From: Nonomuraea lactucae
GTDB taxonomy: Bacteria; Actinomycetota; Actinomycetes; Streptosporangiales; Streptosporangiaceae
Assembly (NCBI RefSeq): GCF_003313395.1
Contig: NZ_QNFZ01000148.1
Span: 1-39,757, forward strand
DNA length: 39,757 nucleotides
Direction of reading: 5' to 3'
Position 1 is the stretch's first letter, and the number at the start of each line of letters is the position of its first letter. The notes beneath the pieces are model-generated. The model made no database searches. It was not told where the DNA came from and was given only the letters and a program-made list of their open reading frames with translations. Below, piece after piece: positions 33,088-39,757 of the stretch. Made by a program: the position numbers and the translations under genes.

Positions 33088-34515
33088 ATGGACTTCAAGG
33101 TCGCAGACCTTTCACTTGCCGACTTCGGCCGCAAGGAGATCCGGCTCGCCGAGCACGAGATGCCCGGCCTCATGGCGATCCGAAAGGAATACGCGGCCGC
33201 CCAGCCCCTTCGTGGCGCGAAGATCATGGGCTCCCTGCACATGACCATCCAGACCGCCGTCCTCATCGAGACGCTCGTCGCGCTCGGCGCCGAGGTCCGC
33301 TGGGTGAGCTGCAACATCTTCTCCACCCAGGACCACGCCGCCGCCGCGGCCGTCGTCGGCCCCGACGGCACCGTGGACGACCCCAAGGGCGTGCCCGTCT
33401 TCGCCTGGAAGGGCGAGACCCTCGAGGAATACTGGTGGTGCACCGAGCAGGCGCTCAGCTGGCCCGGCGGTGACGGTCCCAACATGATCCTCGACGACGG
33501 CGGCGACGCCACGCTCCTCGTCCACAAGGGCGCCGAGTACGAGAAGGCCGAGGCCGTCCCCGCCGCCTCCGCCGACGACCCGGAGGAGTGGCACGTCATC
33601 ATCGACCTGCTCACCCGTACCGTCGGCGACGACAAGCGGTGGACCAGGATCGCCGAGAGCATCAAGGGCGTCACCGAGGAGACCACCACCGGCGTGCACC
33701 GCCTCTACGAGATGCACAAGAACGGCCAGCTGGCGTTCCCGGCGATCAACGTCAACGACTCGGTCACCAAGTCCAAGTTCGACAACAAGTACGGCTGCCG
33801 CCACTCGGTCATCGACGGCCTCAACCGCGCCACCGACGTGCTGATCGGCGGCAAGGTGGCCGTGATCTGCGGCTACGGCGACGTCGGCAAGGGCTGCGCC
33901 GACGCGCTGCGCGGCCAGGGCGCCCGCGTCATCGTGACCGAGATCGACCCGATCTGCGCGCTCCAGGCCGCCATGGACGGCTTCCAGGTCACCACGCTCG
34001 ACGAGGTCGTCGGCATCGCCGACATCTTCGTCACCGCCACGGGCAACTTCAACATCATCACCGCCGAGCACATGGCGCGGATGAAGCACCAGGCGATCGT
34101 CTCCAACATCGGCCACTTCGACAACGAGATCGACATGGCCGGCCTGGCCAAGCTGCCCGGCGTCGTGAAGCGCACCATCAAGCCGCAGGTGGACGAGTGG
34201 GTGTTCCCCGACGGCCACTCGATCATCGTCCTCGCCGAGGGCCGCCTGATGAACCTCGGCTGCGCCACCGGTCACCCGAGCTTCGTGATGTCCAACTCGT
34301 TCACCAACCAGGTGATCGCGCAGATCGAGCTCTTCACCAAGACGGCCGAATACCCGATCGGCGTCTACACGCTGCCCAAGCACCTGGACGAGAAGGTCGC
34401 CCGGCTCCACCTCGACGCCCTCGGTGTCAAGCTCACCGAGCTCACCAAGGAGCAGGCCGCCTACATCGGCGTCCACGTCGAGGGCCCGTACAAGTCCGAC
34501 CACTACCGCTACTGA
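33088..34515 (+). CDS. ahcY: Adenosylhomocysteinase (long bacterial type)
   Basis: The 475-residue NAD-dependent enzyme hydrolyses S-adenosylhomocysteine to adenosine and homocysteine. The NAD loop G-Y-G-D-V-G-K-G starts at residue 262. The catalytic set corresponding to human Lys186, Asp190, Asn191 and Cys195 is Lys228, Asp232, Asn233 and Cys237, with N-I-G-H-F-D-N-E for the active-site His. The 40-residue insert typical of long bacterial forms and the C-terminal K-S-D-H-Y-R-Y, which completes the NAD site of a neighbouring subunit, are present. ATG 33088 follows GAGGGGA. It is followed by a strong hairpin and then a shorter paralogue. Confidence 0.98.
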   Translation: MDFKVADLSLADFGRKEIRLAEHEMPGLMAIRKEYAAAQPLRGAKIMGSLHMTIQTAVLIETLVALGAEVRWVSCNIFSTQDHAAAAAVVGPDGTVDDPKGVPVFAWKGETLEEYWWCTEQALSWPGGDGPNMILDDGGDATLLVHKGAEYEKAEAVPAASADDPEEWHVIIDLLTRTVGDDKRWTRIAESIKGVTEETTTGVHRLYEMHKNGQLAFPAINVNDSVTKSKFDNKYGCRHSVIDGLNRATDVLIGGKVAVICGYGDVGKGCADALRGQGARVIVTEIDPICALQAAMDGFQVTTLDEVVGIADIFVTATGNFNIITAEHMARMKHQAIVSNIGHFDNEIDMAGLAKLPGVVKRTIKPQVDEWVFPDGHSIIVLAEGRLMNLGCATGHPSFVMSNSFTNQVIAQIELFTKTAEYPIGVYTLPKHLDEKVARLHLDALGVKLTELTKEQAAYIGVHVEGPYKSDHYRY

Positions 34516-34526
34516 TCTCTTCCGGT

Positions 34527-34556
34527 CCGGAGGGGCGTCCTCGTGCGCCCCTCCGG
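34527..34556 (+). terminator. Strong hairpin between the two SAH hydrolase genes
   Basis: CCGGAGGGGCG (34527-34537) and CGCCCCTCCGG (34546-34556) form a perfect 11-bp stem with an eight-base loop. It lies 11 bp after the ahcY stop and 20 bp ahead of the paralogue start, so it may attenuate read-through. Confidence 0.75.
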
Positions 34557-34576
34557 CCGGCCGGCGAGGAGAGTGG

Positions 34577-35812
34577 ATGGATCTCGCGGAGAGCGGGGAG
34601 CGGCACATCAGCTGGGCCGCCCGATCGATGCCGGTGCTGACGGCGATCGGTGAGCGGTTCGCCGTCGAGCGGCCGCTCGACGGGCTGCGGATCGCCGCCT
34701 GCCTGCACGTCACCGCCGAGACCGCCGTGCTCATGGGGGCGCTCAAGGCGGGCGGCGCCGAGATCGCGCTGGCCGCGTCCAACCCGCTGTCCACGCAGGA
34801 CGACGTGGCCGAGGCGCTGCGGGGCTACGGAGTCGCCGTGCACGCGCGCGCCGGCGTCGACCGCGCCGCCTACTACCGGCACATCCACCAGGCGCTCGAC
34901 CTGGGGCCCGATCTCGTCCTCGACGACGGGTGCGACCTGGTCAACACCCTGCACACCGAGCGCACCGACCTGCTCGAAGGCGTCTCGGGAGGGTGCGAGG
35001 AGACCACCACGGGGATCATCAGGCTGCGGCAGATGGCCGCGGAGAAGGCTCTGCGGTTCCCCGTCGTGGCCGTGAACGACACCCGGACGAAGCGGATGTT
35101 CGACAACCGGTACGGCACCGGGCAGTCGACGCTCGACGGCATCATGCGGGCCACCAACACCATGCTGGCCGGACGGACCGTGGTGGTGGCCGGGTTCGGG
35201 TTCTGCGGGCGGGGCGTGGCCGAACGGGCCAAGGGCCTCGGCGCGCGGGTCGTGGTGACCGAGATCGACGCGGTCAAGGCGCTCGACGCGACCCTGCAGG
35301 GCTACGAGGTGCGCCCGATGGCCGAGGCGGCCACGACGGGCGACCTGTTCATCACCGTGACGGGCAACCGCGACGTGATCAGGGCCGAGCACCTGGCCGC
35401 CATGAAGGACGGCGCGATCCTGGCCAACGCCGGGCACTTCGACGTGGAGATCGACGTTCGCGCGCTGGACGACCTGGCCGCCGAGGTCCATCGCGGCGTC
35501 CGGCCCAGCACCGACGAGTACGTCCTGGCCGACGGCCGCCGCCTGCTGCTGCTCGCCGAGGGCCGCCTGGTCAACCTCACCGCCGCCGAGGGCCATCCGG
35601 CCGCCGTCATGGACATGTCGTTCTCCGCCCAGGCCCTCGCGGTCGCCTGGCTCGCACGCGAACGCCTGGAGCTCGCGCCGGGCGTGTACGACGTGCCGGA
35701 GCAGATCGACCAGGAGGTGGCCCGGCTCAAGCTGGCCGCCACGGGCATCGGCATCGACGCGCTCACCACGGACCAGGAGGCGTACCTCCACTCCTGGCGG
35801 GTCGGCTCCTGA
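34577..35812 (+). CDS. Short archaeal/Thermotoga-type SAH hydrolase paralogue
   Basis: The 411-residue protein is clearly homologous to the preceding AhcY but of a different clade: it lacks the 40-residue insert and the C-terminal K-x-D-H-Y-R-Y. Lys172, Asp176 and Asn177 are kept, but the Cys of the Y-G-C motif is Thr181 (Y-G-T-G-Q-S), as in thermophile and archaeal enzymes. The NAD loop reads G-F-G-F-C-G-R-G and the active-site His lies in N-A-G-H-F-D-V-E. Some relatives hydrolyse S-inosylhomocysteine. ATG 34577 follows AGGAG. It could be a specialised or backup hydrolase; the substrate is unproven. Confidence 0.9.
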   Translation: MDLAESGERHISWAARSMPVLTAIGERFAVERPLDGLRIAACLHVTAETAVLMGALKAGGAEIALAASNPLSTQDDVAEALRGYGVAVHARAGVDRAAYYRHIHQALDLGPDLVLDDGCDLVNTLHTERTDLLEGVSGGCEETTTGIIRLRQMAAEKALRFPVVAVNDTRTKRMFDNRYGTGQSTLDGIMRATNTMLAGRTVVVAGFGFCGRGVAERAKGLGARVVVTEIDAVKALDATLQGYEVRPMAEAATTGDLFITVTGNRDVIRAEHLAAMKDGAILANAGHFDVEIDVRALDDLAAEVHRGVRPSTDEYVLADGRRLLLLAEGRLVNLTAAEGHPAAVMDMSFSAQALAVAWLARERLELAPGVYDVPEQIDQEVARLKLAATGIGIDALTTDQEAYLHSWRVGS

Positions 35813-35835
35813 TCCTGGCCGCACCCGCCGGAGCG

Positions 35836-36468
35836 TCAGAGGAGGCGGGACATGCGGCGGATCTCGGTGGCCTGGCTGACCGAGATGTCCTCAGCGATCT
35901 CCTGGACCCGGAGGTGGGACCCCTTGGTCAGCACCTCTGCCGACATCGTGATGGCGCCCCGGTGGTGCGCCGTCATCAGCCGCACGAAGAGCCGGTCGAA
36001 CTCGGCCCCGGTGGCCGCCTTGAGGGCGGTGAGCTGCTCGGGCGTCGCCATCCCCGGCATGCCCTCGTGGGCGGCGTGATGGTCGGGGACCTGCTGGCCC
36101 TGGGCCTTCAGCCAGTCCGTCATCATGGCGATCTCCGGCCCCTGGACGTCGTTGATCCTGGAGGCCAGCCGCTTGACACCGTCGCTTGACGCGCGGGAGG
36201 CGGCCAGCAGGCTCATGTCCAGGGCCTGCCGGTGGTGGACGATCATGTCCCGCATGTAGCGGACGTCCGCCGCGTTGGCCACCTCGGGCGGCACGGCGGT
36301 CGCTGCCTCGCTCGGGCTGAGCGTCCTGGCCTCCTCGCCCGGCCGGCCGGGAGCGATGACGGGCGCCGTTTCGGAGGCCGTGGGGGCGGCGACGGGCGTG
36401 GCACCGCCCGTGCAAGCGCCGGCCAGGAGCAGAAAGGCGCAGGCGCCGATGGTAAGTGCGCTGCGCAC
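35836..36468 (-). CDS. DUF305 lipoprotein
   Basis: The 210-residue protein has a lipoprotein signal with the lipobox L-A-G-A-C19, then a Thr/Pro/Ala-rich linker. The DUF305 domain shows its two hallmark helices: Y-M-R-D-M-I-V-H-H-R-Q-A-L-D-M and F-V-R-L-M-T-A-H-H-R-G-A-I-T-M. The paired His residues may bind metal, and such proteins are often found with copper systems. A Met/His-rich loop (H-H-A-A-H-E-G-M-P-G-M) lies between the helices. GTG 36468 is preferred because AAGGAGG lies five bases ahead. It is convergent with the SAH hydrolase paralogue. Confidence 0.92.
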   Translation of the reverse strand: MRSALTIGACAFLLLAGACTGGATPVAAPTASETAPVIAPGRPGEEARTLSPSEAATAVPPEVANAADVRYMRDMIVHHRQALDMSLLAASRASSDGVKRLASRINDVQGPEIAMMTDWLKAQGQQVPDHHAAHEGMPGMATPEQLTALKAATGAEFDRLFVRLMTAHHRGAITMSAEVLTKGSHLRVQEIAEDISVSQATEIRRMSRLL

Positions 36469-36640
36469 CCGACCTCCTTGACTGCATGAGTCGCGAGGTT
36501 GCACTTTAGACGATCAGGTGAGGTCCAGTAAATACGGCATGTCAGTAAAATTCTTGACAGAATGATCGCTTGGCGGCGAGTGGTACGCGGAGGGATTATT
36601 TGGGCATTTATCTCACCTTTAGGACCGAGAGGAGCCGCGA

Positions 36641-38032
36641 GTGTTGACCTTGCGAAGGAGCCTGGTCGGCGCCGGGGCCGCCGTCATCTTACTGCTGACG
36701 GCCATGCCCGCATCGGCTGCCGACATCCCTCCGCCAGACACCGTGGTGACCAGCCCGAACGTGTCCCACGTGCTCAACATTCCGAAGCCGGCGCCCATCG
36801 CCGGGACCATCAACACCGACATCGCCTTCCAGGGCGACTACGCCTACGTCGGCAACTACGGCGGTTTCTCGATCTACGACATCCGCCACCCGAAGCAGGC
36901 CAAGCCGGTCAGCTCGGTCGTCTGCCCGGGCGGCCAGATGGACGTCAGCGTCTACGGCAACCTGCTCTTCACCGCTGTCGACAGCTCCCGCAGCGACGAC
37001 TCCTGCAACAGCACGGGGCTGCCCGCGAGCAACAAGCAGGCGTGGGAGGGCGTCCGGATCTTCGACATCAGCGACAAGGCGGCGCCCAAGTACATCAAGT
37101 CGGTCGAGACCAACTGCGGCTCGCACACCCTGACCCTGGTGCCCGGCAAGGGGCTGGACCGGCTCAGGAACCTCTACGTGTACGTGTCGTCGTATTCGCC
37201 GGCTGCGAACTTCCCCGACTGCCAGCCGCCGCACGACAAGATCTCCATCATCAAGGTGCCGCTCCGCAACCCGACCGCCGCGGCCGTCGCGGCGACCCCG
37301 GTCGTCTTCCCCGACGGCGGCAACGAGACCCAGCCCGGCCTGCTGGTGCCGACCAGCGGCTGCCACGACATCACCGCCTACGCCGAGAAGAACATCGCGG
37401 CCGGCGCGTGCATGGGTGACGGCGTGCTGTTCGACATCTCCGACCGGCTGAACCCGAAGGTCACGGCCCGGATCACCGACCCGAACTTCGCCTTCTGGCA
37501 CTCGGCCACGTTCAGCAACAACGCCAGGAAGGTCGTCTTCACCGACGAGCTCGGCGGCGGCGGCGCGGCCACCTGCAACGAGGCGACGGGGCCGAACCGG
37601 GGCGCCGACGCGATCTACGACATCGACCACGGCCGGCTCGTGTTCAAGAGCTACTTCAAGATCTCCCGCCACCAGGCCGACAGCGAGAACTGCGTCGCGC
37701 ACAACGGCTCGCTGATCCCGGTCAAGGGCAAGGACATCATGGTCCAGGCGTGGTACATGGGCGGCGTCTCGTTCTGGGACTTCACCGACTCCGCCAACCC
37801 GAGGGAGATCGGCTACTTCGAGCGCGGTCCGCGGGCCGACGGCCAGGGCGGCGGCGTGTGGTCGGCGTACTACTACAACGGCCACGTCTACGCGGCCGAC
37901 TTCCACCAGGGCCTCGACGTCCTCAAGATCAACGATCCGCTCACCGACGGCGCCGCGCGCGTGCGCAGCGACCGGCTGAACGTCCAGACCCAGGAGCGCT
38001 ACCGCGGGTGGGGCTGGGGTCACGACGACTGA
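36641..38032 (+). CDS. Secreted LVIVD-repeat beta-propeller-like protein, copy 1
   Basis: The 463-residue protein has a signal peptide of about 27 residues ending M-P-A-S-A. Repeated blade-like units end in short strands such as F-S-I-Y-D-I-R, V-R-I-F-D-I-S-D, V-L-F-D-I-S-D and V-S-F-W-D-F-T-D, the LVIVD pattern. Eight Cys residues (one near V-V-C-P-G-G, then D-S-C, T-N-C, P-D-C, S-G-C, G-A-C, A-T-C and E-N-C) are all kept in the copy downstream and probably form disulfides. The GTG start follows GAGGAG. The function is unknown; it is extracellular. The first copy ends in a Trp/Gly/His-rich tail absent from the second. Confidence 0.88.
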   Translation: MLTLRRSLVGAGAAVILLLTAMPASAADIPPPDTVVTSPNVSHVLNIPKPAPIAGTINTDIAFQGDYAYVGNYGGFSIYDIRHPKQAKPVSSVVCPGGQMDVSVYGNLLFTAVDSSRSDDSCNSTGLPASNKQAWEGVRIFDISDKAAPKYIKSVETNCGSHTLTLVPGKGLDRLRNLYVYVSSYSPAANFPDCQPPHDKISIIKVPLRNPTAAAVAATPVVFPDGGNETQPGLLVPTSGCHDITAYAEKNIAAGACMGDGVLFDISDRLNPKVTARITDPNFAFWHSATFSNNARKVVFTDELGGGGAATCNEATGPNRGADAIYDIDHGRLVFKSYFKISRHQADSENCVAHNGSLIPVKGKDIMVQAWYMGGVSFWDFTDSANPREIGYFERGPRADGQGGGVWSAYYYNGHVYAADFHQGLDVLKINDPLTDGAARVRSDRLNVQTQERYRGWGWGHDD

Positions 38033-38047
38033 CGGACCCGCTTGACG

Positions 38048-38080
38048 AGTACGGCGGAGCCCGACCGGCTCCGCCGTACT
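38048..38080 (+). terminator. Terminator between the two LVIVD genes
   Basis: AGTACGGCGGAGCC (38048-38061) and GGCTCCGCCGTACT (38067-38080) form a perfect 14-bp stem with a five-base loop, directly after the first copy. The second copy probably has its own promoter. Confidence 0.85.
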
Positions 38081-38155
38081 GCCTTCTGCGCTGAAAGGGA
38101 GAAATTTCCTGTCATAGTTGGGCTCCTGGTTCCATTCCCTAGCAGGAGGTCCTCT

Positions 38156-39499
38156 GTGGCGTCCAGAATCGGCCGTGTCCTGGCGTTGATGGGGGCCGTC
38201 TTAGCCCTCGCGGCGTCCCCCGCCTTGGCGGCGGACGACGGCAAGACGAGCCCCAACGTCAAGCGCATTGCCAACGTCCCCAAGAAGGCGCCGTTCGACG
38301 CCGGTGACGCGTACGGCACAGACCTGGCGTTCCAGGGCGACTACGCCTACCAGGGCAACTACTACGGCTTCACCGTCTACGACATCAAGAACCCGGCCAA
38401 GCCCGCGGTGGTGAGCCGCGTCTCCTGCCCCGGCGCGCAGAACGACGTCTCGGTCCGCGGCAACCTGCTCTTCCTCTCCGTGGACGAACCGCTCCGGAAC
38501 GACTCCTGCAAGGGCGAGACCGGCTCCGAGGCGTCCGCGTCCTCGTGGGAGGGCATCCGGATCTTCGACATCAGCGACAAGGCGCGGCCGAAGTACATCA
38601 AGGCCGTCAAGACCGCCTGTGGCTCGCACACGCACACGCTCGTGCCGGACAAGGCGGGCAAGGCGGTCTACCTGTACGTGTCGTCGTACGGGCCGGAGGC
38701 CAAGTTCCCCGGCTGCAAGCCCCCGCACGACCGGATCTCCATCGTCAAGGTGCCCCTGGACAGGCCGACCGCGGCCAAGGTGGTCGCCACGCCGGTGCTC
38801 TTCCCCGAGGGCGGCAACGAGACGCAGGAGGGGCTGCTCCTGCCGACCAGTGGCTGCCACGACATCACGGTCTTCCCCAAGAAGAACCTCGCGGCGGGCG
38901 CCTGCATGGGTGACGGCGTGCTCATGGACATCTCCGACCGCGAGCGCCCCAAGGTGACGGCCACCGTCACCGACGAGAACTTCGCCTTCTGGCACTCGGC
39001 GACGTTCAACAACACCGGAAACAAGATCGTCTTCACCGACGAGCTCGGCGGCGGCCTCGGCGCGACCTGCACCAAGGCGGTCAGCCCGGAGCGCGGCGCG
39101 AACGCCGTCTACGACATCGAGGGTGGCCAGCTCGTCAGGAAGAGCTACTACAAGATCCCGCGCGTCCAGACGACCTCCGAGAACTGCGTGGCCCACAACG
39201 GCTCGCTGATCCCGGTCAAGGGCAGGGACATCATGGTCCAGGCGTGGTACCAGGGCGGCGTGTCGATCTGGGACTTCACCGACTCGGCCCAGCCCACGGA
39301 GATCGGCTACTTCGACCGCGGCCCGCTCCGTCCGGCGGACCTCGGCGGCTCCTGGTCGGCGTACTACTACAACGGCCACATCTACAGCAGTGACATCCAG
39401 AAGGGCCTGGACGTGCTGCGCATCTCCGACAAGCGCACCGCCCCCGCGGCCAAGGTACGGCTGAAGGTGCTGAACGCCCAGACCCAGAACGCGTTCTGA
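38156..39499 (+). CDS. Secreted LVIVD-repeat beta-propeller-like protein, copy 2
   Basis: The 447-residue paralogue of the preceding gene has the same blade order, long identical runs (for example T-S-G-C-H-D-I-T and A-G-A-C-M-G-D-G) and all eight cysteines conserved. The signal peptide is about 25 residues, ending S-P-A-L-A. GTG 38156 is chosen because AGGAGG precedes it by seven bases and the signal peptide begins there; the longer frame to 38042 would cover the terminator. It lacks the Trp/Gly/His-rich tail of copy 1. A tandem duplication followed by divergence is the simplest explanation. Confidence 0.9.
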   Translation: MASRIGRVLALMGAVLALAASPALAADDGKTSPNVKRIANVPKKAPFDAGDAYGTDLAFQGDYAYQGNYYGFTVYDIKNPAKPAVVSRVSCPGAQNDVSVRGNLLFLSVDEPLRNDSCKGETGSEASASSWEGIRIFDISDKARPKYIKAVKTACGSHTHTLVPDKAGKAVYLYVSSYGPEAKFPGCKPPHDRISIVKVPLDRPTAAKVVATPVLFPEGGNETQEGLLLPTSGCHDITVFPKKNLAAGACMGDGVLMDISDRERPKVTATVTDENFAFWHSATFNNTGNKIVFTDELGGGLGATCTKAVSPERGANAVYDIEGGQLVRKSYYKIPRVQTTSENCVAHNGSLIPVKGRDIMVQAWYQGGVSIWDFTDSAQPTEIGYFDRGPLRPADLGGSWSAYYYNGHIYSSDIQKGLDVLRISDKRTAPAAKVRLKVLNAQTQNAF

Positions 39500-39518
39500 C
39501 GGGGCCCGCCCCGCTCTC

Positions 39519-39550
39519 GACGGCAGCTCCCTCACGCGGGGGCTGCCGTC
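39519..39550. terminator. Hairpin between convergent genes
   Basis: GACGGCAGC (39519-39527) and GCTGCCGTC (39542-39550) form a perfect nine-bp stem with a 14-base loop. It can serve both the LVIVD gene and the minus-strand gene ending at 39590. Confidence 0.65.
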
Positions 39551-39589
39551 GCCCTGTCCCGGCGGAGTCGCCCTGTCCCGGCGGACGGG

Positions 39590-39757
39590 TCAGGCCGGAG
39601 GCGCGAAACCGCCAGGGGTCGTCCGTGGCGCCTCCTGCGCCGCCGGTTGGGGGGAGAGCGCTGGAGGCGGTGGCGCGGGGTAGGCGGAAGGCCCTGGAGG
39701 GGGCGGTGCCGGGTGGGCGTGGGGTGCGGGCGACGGTGCCGCGGGGTGGGCGTGGGG
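39590..39757 (-). CDS. Pro/Ala-rich C-terminus of a gene entering from the right edge (partial)
   Basis: On the minus strand the frame is open from the window edge to a TGA at 39590-39592. It encodes about 55 residues, rich in Pro, Ala, His and Gly (units such as P-H-A-H-P-A and Y-P-A-P-P-P-P), ending G-G-F-A-P-P-A. This resembles the disordered tails of actinobacterial membrane or serine/threonine kinase-type proteins, but the folded part is outside the window and no function can be given. Confidence 0.6.
   Translation of the reverse strand, partial: PHAHPAAPSPAPHAHPAPPPPGPSAYPAPPPPALSPQPAAQEAPRTTPGGFAPPA

Overview
The window is high-GC actinobacterial DNA. Four things point to a filamentous actinomycete, probably of the Streptosporangiales and possibly Nonomuraea-like: a coenzyme F420 pathway (fbiC, fbiA, fbiB), a developmental whiB, many GTG starts with 4-bp GTGA/ATGA overlaps, and the order whiB - zincin-like protein - DUF3499 - phosphomannomutase - Trm112-like - SIS isomerase - ahcY, which is conserved in actinobacteria. 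The genus is an inference from gene content; no rRNA gene is present.

Layout. 1-8084 is an envelope glycan block: the end of a GT-C-like membrane protein, a GT2 enzyme, two GT4 enzymes, two flippase-like membrane proteins of the UPF0104/LPG-synthase-TM type, a SAM methyltransferase and a ManC-like sugar-phosphate nucleotidyltransferase. 8085-13609 is an accessory island that looks less GC-rich by eye. It holds a frameshifted lectin remnant, a short minus-strand hypothetical gene, an XRE/DUF5753 plus DUF397 regulator pair, and a compact RiPP operon: precursor tgmA, ATP-grasp ligase tgmB and PIMT-like methyltransferase tgmC. The end of tgmC and its downstream DNA are repeated at 8911-9142, where they are fused to a short piece of a tgmB copy. 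This is the scar of a second, deleted cassette. 13610-15629 carries an NmrA-like oxidoreductase, the stub of an F420-type oxidoreductase gene, and a TetR regulator preceded by two matching operator-like repeats.

15749-24382 carries an AlkA-like glycosylase, fbiC, a secreted solute-binding/VWA protein, a chitin-type AA10 LPMO with a palindromic operator candidate, and the fbiA-fbiB operon on the minus strand. FbiC makes FO; FbiA and FbiB turn it into F420. 24564-26810 encodes a four-helix membrane protein with a very long Tyr/Gln/Pro repeat tail. 27131-31093 is the whiB to mannose-metabolism block: phosphomannomutase plus the SIS isomerase, which together with the nucleotidyltransferase at 6990 could supply GDP-mannose to the glycosyltransferases.

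31140-39757 has a CDF transporter, a MerR regulator overlapping a GerMN-domain gene, two tandem but clearly different adenosylhomocysteinases separated by a strong hairpin, a DUF305 lipoprotein, two tandem paralogous secreted LVIVD-repeat proteins, and the Pro/Ala-rich end of a gene entering from the right edge. The most unusual part is the RiPP cassette with its fossil duplicate. Next are the twin SAH hydrolases and the repeat-tailed membrane protein. All family calls come from reading translations by eye; no database search was run.
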